Positions 26,329-34,689 of a stretch of DNA of 64,000 bases are shown here, piece after piece (the stretch's first letter is position 1; each line of letters opens with the position of its first letter). Source of the stretch: Allohahella marinimesophila (GTDB taxonomy: Bacteria > Pseudomonadota > Gammaproteobacteria > Pseudomonadales > Oleiphilaceae); assembly GCF_039538005.1 (NCBI RefSeq), contig NZ_BAABBO010000005.1, positions 35,868-99,867 of the forward strand, written 5' to 3'. The notes beneath the pieces are model-generated. The model saw only the letters and a list, made by a program, of their open reading frames with translations, did not search any database and was not told the origin of the DNA. A program made the position numbers and the translations under genes.

Positions 26329-26346
26329 TTGGCATCATCTGTGCTT
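26329..26346 (+). promoter_or_regulatory. probable sigma-54 promoter for the plus-strand flagellin
   Basis: TTGGCATCATCTGTGCTT contains the essential GG (26331-26332) and GC (26343-26344) exactly ten bases apart, in a YTGGCAY-N5-TGCT context. It lies about 75 bases before the ATG at 26421, suiting a sigma-54 start near 26356. No sigma-28 site with correct spacing was found on this strand. Confidence 0.65.
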
Positions 26347-26420
26347 TACCCCTTCCCAACAGGCCTCCTTTGAGGTCACGGCTTAACGACCAGCGCTACA
26401 GAGCGTCAAAGGGGAACAAC

Positions 26421-28490
26421 ATGCCACAGATCATCAACACCAACTCGGCTTCCATCAACGCCCAGCGCAACCTGAACCAGTCGCAGAGTGGATTCCAGAC
26501 TGCACTGGAAAGGCTGTCTTCTGGCTTGCGTATAAACAGTGCGAAAGACGACGCCGCTGGTCTGGCCATTTCAACCCGCTTCACCTCACAGGTTCGGGGT
26601 CTTGAAGTGGCCATTCGAAATTCAGGCGATGCCATCTCCCTGGCACAAACCGCTGAGGGTGCACTGGGTGCAATGACCGAAAACCTGCAGCGGATTCGTG
26701 AACTGGCACTGCAGTCGGCCAACGCCACCAACTCTTCAGTTGATCGCCAGGCACTGAATACAGAAGTGAATCAGCTGCTGGAAGAAATCGAGCGCGTGTC
26801 GACTCAGACCAACTTCAACGGCACCAACCTGCTCGACGGCACTTTCTCTGCAGTAACCTTTCAGATCGGTGCCAACGAAGGTGAATCTGTCAGTTTTGGT
26901 ATTGACGGTGCCACAGTCGACAAGCTCGGTGCTGCCAACACAGACGGCATTTCATCCGAACCTGAAGCGGCTGCCATGCTGCCAGGCGACCTGAAGATAA
27001 ATGGCTTTGCCATTGATGGCTCTGCGGCGAGTGATGACACGATTTCTCGATTTGATCAGGCGCAGAGTGCGATCGCTAAAGTAGCGGCTATTAACAAGTC
27101 AACCGAGCAGACGGGCGTCGAGGCTGTGGTCAACGGCACCTTCGTGGACGGTACTGCTTATCCGCCTGCGCCAGCCACTGCACCGGCGGATGCTGCCAGC
27201 GCTGTGACGATCAATGGCGTCGCTGTTGCGCTCGAAACCAGGGGCGCGCTGAGTGCCCAGGTCAACCTCGAAAACGTTGTCTCGGCGATTAACGAGAAAA
27301 CAGGCCAGACTGGTGTCACAGCCGTGTTCAGTGGCAACCCCGCATTGGGCGTGCAGCTGACGGCGGCCGATGGCCGAAATATCACACTGGGAACAGCTGG
27401 CACGAATACTGATGATTTTGGCCTCGCGACTTCAAGCGCAGCGGTACCGCCAAGTGGCGGTACAACCTATGCCGGCACCTTCACACTTGTGTCAACAGAC
27501 GGCTCGGCCATCGATGTAGATACCGATACCGGCAATATCGGCAACGCAGGCCTGACGGTCGGCAACTTCAGCGGCAATAATAGTGGCGCCGTCAGTGCTA
27601 CTGTCGCAGAGGCGGCTTTCGCTGCGGGCGATCTGGTCATTAACGGCGTGCCAGTGGGCCCAACACAACCGAACTTCGATACGGCTTCTGATGTCAATCC
27701 ATCCTTCAGCGCGATCGCCAAAGCCAAGGCAATTAACGAGCTCTCTGAACAAACCGGCGTAACCGCCACCGCAAATCCGACCGTACAGAACGGTGGTGCG
27801 ATTACAGCTGGCGGCGCCCTCGCTGCGACCTTTTCATTGAATGGTGTGGCCTACGCGGTGTCCACAACGGCGACTGACACGGTCGCCGACATTCAGCGCG
27901 CGGTAGTCTCTGCCGTCAATAACAAGTCGGGACAAACTGGCATTCGCGCAGAAGCGTTCAATGACTCCTACCGGCTGCTGGCCGATGACGGCCGAAATAT
28001 CAGCATTACGGCCCAGAATGGAGATGCGGCCACGATGGGCCTGCCAGCCGACGACACCTACTACAGCACACTGTCGCTGGAATCAGCTGGCCAGATCGAA
28101 CTGGGCTCACTGACCGGCAACATTGCGAATAGCGGCTTTACCGCCGGCACCTTCGGCTCAAATGAACAAGGCGGCCTGGTTCGGGACCTCGACATATCAA
28201 CAGTAGAAGGCGCCGTCAAAGCGCTGAACACCGTCGAAAATGCATTGAACACCATCAACTTCCAGCGCGCCAATCTGGGCGCCATCCAGAACCGATTCGA
28301 GTCCACCATAACGAATCAGCGAATCACTTCTGAAAACCTGGAAGTGGCGAACTCGAGAATCCGCGACGCAGATTTTGCTGCAGAGACAGCCAGGCTGTCC
28401 AAGGAGCAGGTGCTTCAGCAGGCGGGTCTTTCGATTCTGGCTCAGGCCAACGCCCAGCCACAGCAGGTGCTTCAGCTGCTACAGGGTTAA
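26421..28490 (+). CDS. flagellin (probable sigma-54 dependent copy)
   Basis: 689 residues from ATG at 26421, which follows AAAGGGG and gives the invariant start MPQIINTNSASINAQRNLNQ; an upstream in-frame start at 26298 adds a non-flagellin leader and is rejected. The ends match the divergent flagellin closely (DDAAGLAISTRF; AIQNRFESTITNQR; VLQQAGLSILAQANAQPQQ). The central region has two hook-IN modules (PGDLKINGFAIDG ... VAAINKSTEQTGV and AGDLVINGVPVGP ... KAINELSEQTGV) but differs in sequence from the other copy, with proline-rich inserts (YPPAPATAPADA). The two products may occupy different parts of the filament. Followed by a TPR/methyltransferase-like gene. Confidence 0.94.
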   Translation: MPQIINTNSASINAQRNLNQSQSGFQTALERLSSGLRINSAKDDAAGLAISTRFTSQVRGLEVAIRNSGDAISLAQTAEGALGAMTENLQRIRELALQSANATNSSVDRQALNTEVNQLLEEIERVSTQTNFNGTNLLDGTFSAVTFQIGANEGESVSFGIDGATVDKLGAANTDGISSEPEAAAMLPGDLKINGFAIDGSAASDDTISRFDQAQSAIAKVAAINKSTEQTGVEAVVNGTFVDGTAYPPAPATAPADAASAVTINGVAVALETRGALSAQVNLENVVSAINEKTGQTGVTAVFSGNPALGVQLTAADGRNITLGTAGTNTDDFGLATSSAAVPPSGGTTYAGTFTLVSTDGSAIDVDTDTGNIGNAGLTVGNFSGNNSGAVSATVAEAAFAAGDLVINGVPVGPTQPNFDTASDVNPSFSAIAKAKAINELSEQTGVTATANPTVQNGGAITAGGALAATFSLNGVAYAVSTTATDTVADIQRAVVSAVNNKSGQTGIRAEAFNDSYRLLADDGRNISITAQNGDAATMGLPADDTYYSTLSLESAGQIELGSLTGNIANSGFTAGTFGSNEQGGLVRDLDISTVEGAVKALNTVENALNTINFQRANLGAIQNRFESTITNQRITSENLEVANSRIRDADFAAETARLSKEQVLQQAGLSILAQANAQPQQVLQLLQG

Positions 28491-28535
28491 TTTCTCAACT
28501 GATCAGACTAGCAGTACCAGTTAACGAGGTGTCGA

Positions 28536-30533
28536 ATGTACGTTGAACAAGCCAGGTCAGAATCTACAGCCATGCCAGCCGCAAGCCAGGTGCTTGCGGC
28601 CAACCAGCACTACTCGGCGGGCAACCGTCCGGGCATCGATGCTGAGGTGAAGCGTGACTGCTTTGCCAGGGCTGAACAGTTGCTGGCCGATGTGCTGCGG
28701 CAGTCGCCCGAGCATTCGCAGGCCCTTGGCCTGCTGGGCAGAATCCGCCTGGACAATCGCCGCCTCGAACAGGCGCGTGAGCTCTTCACCAAAGCGGTCG
28801 AGCTGGCGCCGGAAGATCCGCAGCTGCTGTGCAACCTTGGCTACCTGGCACTTATCGAGCAGCGCTTCGGCGATGCAGAAGGTCATTTTCGTACGGCATT
28901 GAAGCTGGACAATCGCAACGCGTCGGCATTTCTGGGTATTGCACACGTGCTGGCTGGTCAGGAACGCTTCGACCAGGCCTACATGCACTATCGCAGAATG
29001 ATCGAGCTCGGTTACGTGTGGCCCAGCATATTCGCTGGCATCACCCACTGCTGTGAACACCTCGCCATCGACCATTACAACACCATGATTGCCGACGACC
29101 TGCTATTCCTGCTTCAGCATGAGCAGATCACGCCGCAGCGCCTGGCCACCGTCGTCGCCGATATTCTTGAGCACAAATATGCAGCCTTACCAGCGGATAC
29201 CGAGCTGCTCGAGGTCGCAAGAATCGATCAACTGCTACTGATAGCCTGCGATCGCATCCTGTTACCATCAACCGAACTCGAGACCCTGCTGGTCTATCTT
29301 CGAAGCCGGATATTCGAGGCTGTCTGCCAGAGCGGCACACTGGCCGACGATCACCAGCAGCTGGCGCTGGCGCTGGCCAGCTACCAGGTGCGCAGTGGCT
29401 GTCTACTCGAGACCAGCGAACAGGAACGCCTGCAACTCGACATCATTCATCAGCAAATCGCTCGTGCGGCTACTGCCGGATCGATTGCGAATGGCTCTAT
29501 GGCTGAAGAGCTGGCCGGTGCGTGCATCGTTGTGTCGATGTTCGACATACTCTGGCGTCAGCCCTATTCACTGTTGCTGGCCGCGCTCGATGTGACTGAC
29601 TGGCCATTGCAGTGCCGCGACCTGTTACAGCGCAGCTTCTACGATTTCATGACTGACGAGAACTTCAAGCAGCAGTTTGCCGAGAAGAAGTCTGAGCTGC
29701 TGCTCGCGGCGAACGATATTCCATTGCCCTACCCGACCTGGCAATCACTGCCGGTGCAGGACGAAGGCTTGCTGACTGAAGCCCTACAGCACCGTTTCGA
29801 TGTCGATCTCAAGACTGACACTGTGATGGTGGCCATTATCGGTGCCGCAGCCGATCCGCAGACGCTGGCCTTTGCCAAGAGCTTTACCGACAGCACTGTG
29901 CTCGTCGTGGACTTCGATCTGTGCGATCTCGCCTATGGTGCCCGGAAGGCGCAAGAGCATGGGCTGGACAATATCGTATTCTGGCCGCTGTCGATGTTCA
30001 GCCAGTATATCGAAGACGGACATCGCTTCGACTTTCTGCGGATAGATCAGTGGTCTGCCAACACCGAAACTAACGAAATTTTACTCGGCTTGTTGCGTGA
30101 TGCCCTGCGTACCGAAGGGGTGCTCAATATCAGGCTGAATCATGCGCATGACGCCTTGAATGCCTTCGGTGCTGATCACTCGACGGGGCATGCGATCTGG
30201 CAGGAAGAATCTCCCGGCCACAATACTCTGCAACAGATTCGCGCAGGTTATCTGGCTGCCATTGCGCAGGGCGACTGTCAGGCACTGGCGCGGACACCCG
30301 AATTCTACAGCCTGCACGGCTTCAGAAAGCTGCTGAGCGCACGGGCTGTGGCGGAAGATCTGCCACGCCTGCTCGGGGCGCTAGCCAACGAAGTACAGTG
30401 GAAAACGCTGGAAGCCCAGAATATACAGGGACACTCGACCCATCGACGCAACAGTGCCCAGGCCTGGCAGCGAATGACGCATCTCGAATGGGATGCGCAG
30501 ACTGGCTCGAGCTGGTATTTCAGGAAGCGCTAG
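28536..30533 (+). CDS. TPR protein with C-terminal methyltransferase-like domain
   Basis: 665 residues. Residues about 40-165 form tandem tetratricopeptide repeats (SQALGLLGRIRLDNRRLEQA, LLCNLGYLALIEQRFGDAE, SAFLGIAHVLAGQERFDQAY). The middle is helical without a recognised motif. From about residue 425 there is a Rossmann-like stretch (DTVMVAIIGAAADPQTLAFA, then STVLVVDFDLCDLAYG and a strand FDFLRIDQW), as in class I methyltransferases, though the glycine motif is not canonical. It lies 45 bases after a flagellin gene, so a role in flagellin modification or filament assembly is likely but inferred. Its last 14 bases overlap the convergent gene. Confidence 0.6.
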   Translation: MYVEQARSESTAMPAASQVLAANQHYSAGNRPGIDAEVKRDCFARAEQLLADVLRQSPEHSQALGLLGRIRLDNRRLEQARELFTKAVELAPEDPQLLCNLGYLALIEQRFGDAEGHFRTALKLDNRNASAFLGIAHVLAGQERFDQAYMHYRRMIELGYVWPSIFAGITHCCEHLAIDHYNTMIADDLLFLLQHEQITPQRLATVVADILEHKYAALPADTELLEVARIDQLLLIACDRILLPSTELETLLVYLRSRIFEAVCQSGTLADDHQQLALALASYQVRSGCLLETSEQERLQLDIIHQQIARAATAGSIANGSMAEELAGACIVVSMFDILWRQPYSLLLAALDVTDWPLQCRDLLQRSFYDFMTDENFKQQFAEKKSELLLAANDIPLPYPTWQSLPVQDEGLLTEALQHRFDVDLKTDTVMVAIIGAAADPQTLAFAKSFTDSTVLVVDFDLCDLAYGARKAQEHGLDNIVFWPLSMFSQYIEDGHRFDFLRIDQWSANTETNEILLGLLRDALRTEGVLNIRLNHAHDALNAFGADHSTGHAIWQEESPGHNTLQQIRAGYLAAIAQGDCQALARTPEFYSLHGFRKLLSARAVAEDLPRLLGALANEVQWKTLEAQNIQGHSTHRRNSAQAWQRMTHLEWDAQTGSSWYFRKR

Positions 30534-31224
30534 GCGATGTGTCGGTCGCTGCAGCCTGCCAACGCTGCAGCGCCGGCCATTCATCAATATCCTCTAGGGG
30601 CGGCAGTTCTGCCCAGCGAACGCCTGCCTGACTCAGACGCTCACGGGTCGCAGCCATCAACTCCGGTGTGCTCCACGGCATGCCGCCAAACACATCGCAA
30701 CCCGATGTCATAAAATGCCTGTTCACGCCAATCAGTACATAGCCGCCATCCAGCGCGGGCACCAAGGCACAATCTACTTCATCAAGAGCGGCTTCAGCTG
30801 CAGCGAGTACCTGCTCATCCAGATAGGGGCAGTCACTGCCCACGATGATCAGACGGTCACCAGCTCTACGTTCCGAACTGAAATGCTGACCCATGACCAG
30901 CCCCATTCGGTCACCAATCGATCCCGCGCCCTGTTTGCCATCCACCAGCCAGCCACGCTCTTCCACCGTACGCGAACCGTTCGCGCTGGGCGCATCCCAG
31001 TCGATACGAACATGTCTGTGCGGCGCCGCTCGGGCATAGCGACGGGCATGATCAATCTGAAGCTGCAGTAACTGTTGATAGATCGCCAGGGCCTCGACCG
31101 GCCCCGTGTCTGCGGCAAGTCGGGTTTTGACAGCGCCAAGCTTTGGTCGCTTGGCGAGAATGACCAGTTGGGTGGATGATTCAGCGGGCATAGCGGCGCG
31201 CGAGCGTTTCAGGTGAAGCGCCAA
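30520..31224 (-). CDS. TIGR04282/DUF2064 family nucleotidyl/glycosyltransferase-like protein
   Basis: 234 residues with a GT-A-like fold. Landmarks: TQLVILAKRPKLGAVKTRLA at the N-terminus (nucleotide binding), LIIVGSDCPYLDEQVLAAAE (DxxD-like metal site) and DCALVPALDGGYVLIGVN. The family is named for arsenosugar clusters, where it appears beside TIGR04283 and a radical SAM enzyme. Only the TIGR04283 partner is here, directly upstream with a 44-base overlap, so the arsenosugar label should not be taken as function. Substrate unknown. Confidence 0.75.
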   Translation of the reverse strand: MALHLKRSRAAMPAESSTQLVILAKRPKLGAVKTRLAADTGPVEALAIYQQLLQLQIDHARRYARAAPHRHVRIDWDAPSANGSRTVEERGWLVDGKQGAGSIGDRMGLVMGQHFSSERRAGDRLIIVGSDCPYLDEQVLAAAEAALDEVDCALVPALDGGYVLIGVNRHFMTSGCDVFGGMPWSTPELMAATRERLSQAGVRWAELPPLEDIDEWPALQRWQAAATDTSPSAS

Positions 31225-31909
31225 AGAAATACGCCAGACGTAGCCGCCACATCAACAGAATGGTTCGCCAGACACCATGCTCCTCCCATCGACGGCTCGA
31301 GGTGTGCGCGATCAGTGGCAGACGTTTTGGCCAGGCAAGGCGTCGAAGCCGCTTGCTGATAGCAACGTCTTCCATCAAGGGGATGGCGTCGTAGCCTCCG
31401 AGGTGTTCAAAGACCTCGCGCCTGATCACGAGTACCTGATCGCCTGTGCAGACGCCACTGATTCTGGATCGCCATTCCATCATGGTTTCGATCACCCGGA
31501 AGATCCGGCGGCTTCCAGAGAGCTGAACGCGACACCGACCCCAGCTTGCCCCTGTGCGGGCGAAGAGGTCGAGTTCATGCAGGTTCCCGGTCAGTTCGGT
31601 ATCAGCATGCAGGAATACCAGCAGCTCGCCTCGGGCGGCAGCGGCCCCCAAGTTCATCTGTCGGCTACGCCCCCGATGCTCTGGCGGCGCCACGATGACC
31701 TGACTGGAAAATTCAGCTGCCAGTGCTCTGGTTTGATCACGACTCGCGGCATCTACGGTGATGATTTCGAACCGCTCCTCTGGCCAGGCCTGCCTGATGG
31801 CATTGAGACTGCGACCTGGCCGCCCCCTGAAAGCCGCTTCCTCATTCAGTGTCGGCACGATGAGGGAGATCAATTCGAGCCTACTGCCAATGGATGATCG
31901 GCTCACCAT
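31181..31909 (-). CDS. TIGR04283 family glycosyltransferase (GT2)
   Basis: 242 residues. GT2 features: ISLIVPTLNEEAAF at the N-terminus, EIITVDAASRDQT, RGRSRQMNLGAAAARGELLV, then FLHADTEL (the metal-binding position, HADT instead of DxD). The C-terminal half has a hydrophobic, membrane-facing segment (TILLMWRLRLAYFFG). It overlaps the next gene by 44 bases and the pseudokinase gene upstream by 29 bases, so the three are one tightly packed transcript. Acceptor and donor sugar unknown. Confidence 0.78.
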   Translation of the reverse strand: MVSRSSIGSRLELISLIVPTLNEEAAFRGRPGRSLNAIRQAWPEERFEIITVDAASRDQTRALAAEFSSQVIVAPPEHRGRSRQMNLGAAAARGELLVFLHADTELTGNLHELDLFARTGASWGRCRVQLSGSRRIFRVIETMMEWRSRISGVCTGDQVLVIRREVFEHLGGYDAIPLMEDVAISKRLRRLAWPKRLPLIAHTSSRRWEEHGVWRTILLMWRLRLAYFFGASPETLARRYAR

Positions 31910-33932
31910 TGCGGGCTCTGAGAATCTGCAGGTCTATCTGACGCAAACCCCGTGGCGGCTCAGACACCAAGCCGTTGGTATCTACCAGACGAACCATCTG
32001 CAGGCGCGCCGTGGCAGACATATTGTCACCTGCCATCTGAAAACGCTCACCTTCCACCTTGCTCGAAGCAAAGCTTTCGATAAGATAGTTCAAGTAGGTA
32101 TGCCGACGCTCACTCAACAGCGCAATCCGATTGATCGACCCGGCATCAAGTGTCTCGAGCGAATTACGAAAGCGGCGAAGAATGGCTTCGACCTCAGCCC
32201 GCTGCAAGGGTGTCTGACTCAAATTAGGGCCCTGATAGGCAGCTTCGCCAACCTGCTCGGAGATCTCGGATGATTCCTGCTGCGTTCTGTCCTCGAGACG
32301 CTGAAGCTCCTCCTGGCGCCTCGTATCGATATCCTGCTCCGGGGCAATCACGCCATCAGGCGCCGTCACAGTCTCCGGCTCGGATCCACCCACTTCATCC
32401 ACGGGAAAGCCGCTGTCGCGGTCGATACTGCCAGTATTGCCAGTGCCTAATGGCTGTTCAGGCTCAACCGGATCGCTGAACTGAATATTGTCAGGCAGCG
32501 CATTCTCTTCCTGCACCGGCGCTACTGGGGGCTCGGGTTCGATGAGACCAGCCTCGCGCTTGATGATCTCGACGCCTTCGGTGATGGAGATATCATTGAC
32601 GAACATGATACCTACGCCAAGCGCCACAATCAGCAGCAGCGCACTGGCCACCACAGCAAGCCAGCCACCCTCTTCTTCACTATCACGCCGTACGCGACCG
32701 CGGCTGCGGGCAGCCTGATTGAAGCGTGAGGAGTTCTCAGACATCCGCTCGGCATAGAGATCCTCATCGCTGCCATGATCATCTTCGGCGAAAAAGCCCT
32801 GATCGTGGTCAGCGTATCGAGGGGCTGGCGGTGGTGAGGGACGTGACTGTTGCTGAGGTGCCGGTTTTCGGGCCGCAGGCTGCTGCGCGGTTTTTTTCGG
32901 GCCAGGCTGGTGTGTCGCAGGCTTCTGCGAAGTCGGCTTTTTCTGCGCAGCACTGGCCGGGCTGACGCGCTCGCGCATCTGGGGCACACTCGGCAAGGCG
33001 TCGGCATGCCGCGCCTCATAGTCCTCATCATCGACTTCAGCAGCGGGCGTCGCTGCGGGCTTTCGCTTGACAGGTTGATCGGCCTGCCCGGCCGTCGAGC
33101 GTTTGACGACTGGGGGTGCTTCCGATCTGACAGGCTCAGCTGCCTGGGCAGGTGTATCGGCCGTAGAATCGGTGCTTTGGAGTGTGGGCGCTTCTGCCTC
33201 TGAGCTCAGTTCAGGTGTTGAAACGGCCTCCTCGTCCACACCTGCCGCATCCGCCGGCTCCTCGAGCACAGGGACAGGCCGCTTCGGTCGCGTGCCGGGA
33301 AGCTTGGTATTCGCCAGCGCCGAAGAGCCGAACAGGGCGCCTACCCATGGCTCGAGGTTCTGCGGGCGGTCGTAATGAAAGTAGGTCAGCCCCTTGTCGA
33401 TGAGGCGCAGGAATTTGCCTTCGAAGCGGCCGTCGGCTGAATTGGCCAGCCAGAGCAGCGGATCGATCTCCTTGTCGTAGGGTTCACCGCTGGCGACACG
33501 ATCCTTGGCGCCCACCGCGGTATGCCCGGCTACGCACAGGTACATCACACCCGCGACACTATAGATATCGGTCCATGGGCCCTGCCGTCTCAGATCGACC
33601 GAAAATTGCTCGATCGGTGCGAAATCAGGATCGAGCTGTGCGTTGGACATGGGAACACGGCGGTCGTCGAACGGATCTGCAGACTCGGTGTCCGGCAATT
33701 CCTCGATCGGCAGCAGACGCCACTGACCACTGCTCTCGCGATAAATGGTATCGGGATTGACCGCGCGATGGACCAGACCGCGCTGATGCAGGAGGGCGAG
33801 CTGTTTGAGGACGGGCAGGAATATCCTGCGCATCTCCGTAACATCCAGCGTCTTGCTCGACACGAAATCGCGAAGCGTGAATAAAGTGTCGGACTGTTCG
33901 TTAATAAAACTCTCCCGGCTTACGCCCACCAT
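31881..33932 (-). CDS. membrane-anchored pseudokinase-like protein
   Basis: 683 residues. The first 200 resemble the C-lobe of bacterial Ser/Thr kinases (LPVLKQLALLHQRGLVHRAVNPDTIY; WTDIYSVAGVMYLCVAGHTA), but the HRD catalytic Asp is Ala, the following Lys is Asn, no DFG is visible and the glycine-rich N-lobe is absent. An in-frame TAG directly precedes the ATG, so there is no room for one. Residues about 210-420 are Pro/Ala/Gln/Lys-rich and probably disordered. A single transmembrane helix follows (WLAVVASALLLIVALGVGIM), then a periplasmic part with a helical C-terminal domain. Likely scaffold or sensor without kinase activity. Overlaps the glycosyltransferase genes downstream. Confidence 0.7.
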   Translation of the reverse strand: MVGVSRESFINEQSDTLFTLRDFVSSKTLDVTEMRRIFLPVLKQLALLHQRGLVHRAVNPDTIYRESSGQWRLLPIEELPDTESADPFDDRRVPMSNAQLDPDFAPIEQFSVDLRRQGPWTDIYSVAGVMYLCVAGHTAVGAKDRVASGEPYDKEIDPLLWLANSADGRFEGKFLRLIDKGLTYFHYDRPQNLEPWVGALFGSSALANTKLPGTRPKRPVPVLEEPADAAGVDEEAVSTPELSSEAEAPTLQSTDSTADTPAQAAEPVRSEAPPVVKRSTAGQADQPVKRKPAATPAAEVDDEDYEARHADALPSVPQMRERVSPASAAQKKPTSQKPATHQPGPKKTAQQPAARKPAPQQQSRPSPPPAPRYADHDQGFFAEDDHGSDEDLYAERMSENSSRFNQAARSRGRVRRDSEEEGGWLAVVASALLLIVALGVGIMFVNDISITEGVEIIKREAGLIEPEPPVAPVQEENALPDNIQFSDPVEPEQPLGTGNTGSIDRDSGFPVDEVGGSEPETVTAPDGVIAPEQDIDTRRQEELQRLEDRTQQESSEISEQVGEAAYQGPNLSQTPLQRAEVEAILRRFRNSLETLDAGSINRIALLSERRHTYLNYLIESFASSKVEGERFQMAGDNMSATARLQMVRLVDTNGLVSEPPRGLRQIDLQILRARNGEPIIHWQ

Positions 33933-34171
33933 CTACAAGGTCTTGCAGGCAGTCTATACATGCCCACCCATCATGTCAGTTCCAAGGTTAACTCTGAAAA
34001 GCTACATTCTAGAGAAGCCGACATCACCAAGGCAATTAATCTCCTCTCATGGTACAGCCTTTGCTGGGTTGATCGTAGTACGCGGTTGCCGTCGCGCGCG
34101 CAACGATCGATTCGCCAAAAGACGACGTACCTGCTGAATCAGGACTTCCGGACCAAAAAAGGAAAGCATGC

Positions 34172-34606
34172 ATGACAAGAACATTGATGACCGTCGCACT
34201 GACTACAGCAATCCTGGCACCCATGGCTCAGGCCGAGATCGAGATCGACAGGATCGAAGACGCCCTCAAAGCCGCTGAAGACTATGGCTTCAAACACTAT
34301 ACCGAGATCGAGTTCGAAGACAGCGGCAATATCGAAATCGAGGGCTGGGTCGATGACAGCACCGAGGCCGAAGTTGATCTATCTGCCGAAGGCAAAGTGA
34401 GCAATGAGGACCGGAAGAACAGTGACGGTGGACCGACCGGAGCAACAATTGAAGATATCCGCCAGGCTATCGACACTGCGAAGGCGCAAGGCATGACCAA
34501 GGTTGAAGACATCACTAGCGAAAAGGCGGGTGAGGTCGAAATCGAAGGTGAAAAAAGTGACGGCGAGGATCTGGAACTCAATCTCGTTACCGCTCAGCGG
34601 AAATGA
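34172..34606 (+). CDS. small periplasmic protein with two PepSY-like repeats
   Basis: 144 residues. Signal peptide TRTLMTVALTTAILAPMAQA, mature start EIEIDRIEDALKAAED. Two similar units (about 24-70 and 90-142) each combine a helix (IEDALKAAEDYGFKHYTEIE; IEDIRQAIDTAKAQGMTKVE) with acidic beta strands (SGNIEIEGWVDD; AGEVEIEGEKSD), the pattern of PepSY domains. The mature protein is strongly acidic. PepSY proteins often inhibit proteases or bind metal; function here is unknown. It follows GGAAAG closely and diverges from the pseudokinase gene. Confidence 0.65.
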   Translation: MTRTLMTVALTTAILAPMAQAEIEIDRIEDALKAAEDYGFKHYTEIEFEDSGNIEIEGWVDDSTEAEVDLSAEGKVSNEDRKNSDGGPTGATIEDIRQAIDTAKAQGMTKVEDITSEKAGEVEIEGEKSDGEDLELNLVTAQRK

Positions 34607-34614
34607 TCTGTTTC

Positions 34615-34642
34615 GGGGCAGCACTCCGATGAGTACTGCCCC
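34615..34642. terminator. hairpin between convergent genes
   Basis: GGGGCAGCACTC / GAGTACTGCCCC forms a 12-bp stem with one mismatch and a four-base loop, directly after the PepSY-like gene. T tracts are poor on both sides, so it may be a weak terminator or an mRNA end stabiliser. Confidence 0.5.
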
Positions 34643-34689
34643 TGGAAGCAAGGGCCGCCTGAACGTTGGCGAGCCTGTCCCAGCAGGGG

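Noticed and set aside
23878..28490. Repeated segments in the flagellin genes as a CRISPR or other DNA repeat array.
   Set aside because: The repeats are protein-level hook-IN modules in frame, divergent at DNA level and not evenly spaced.
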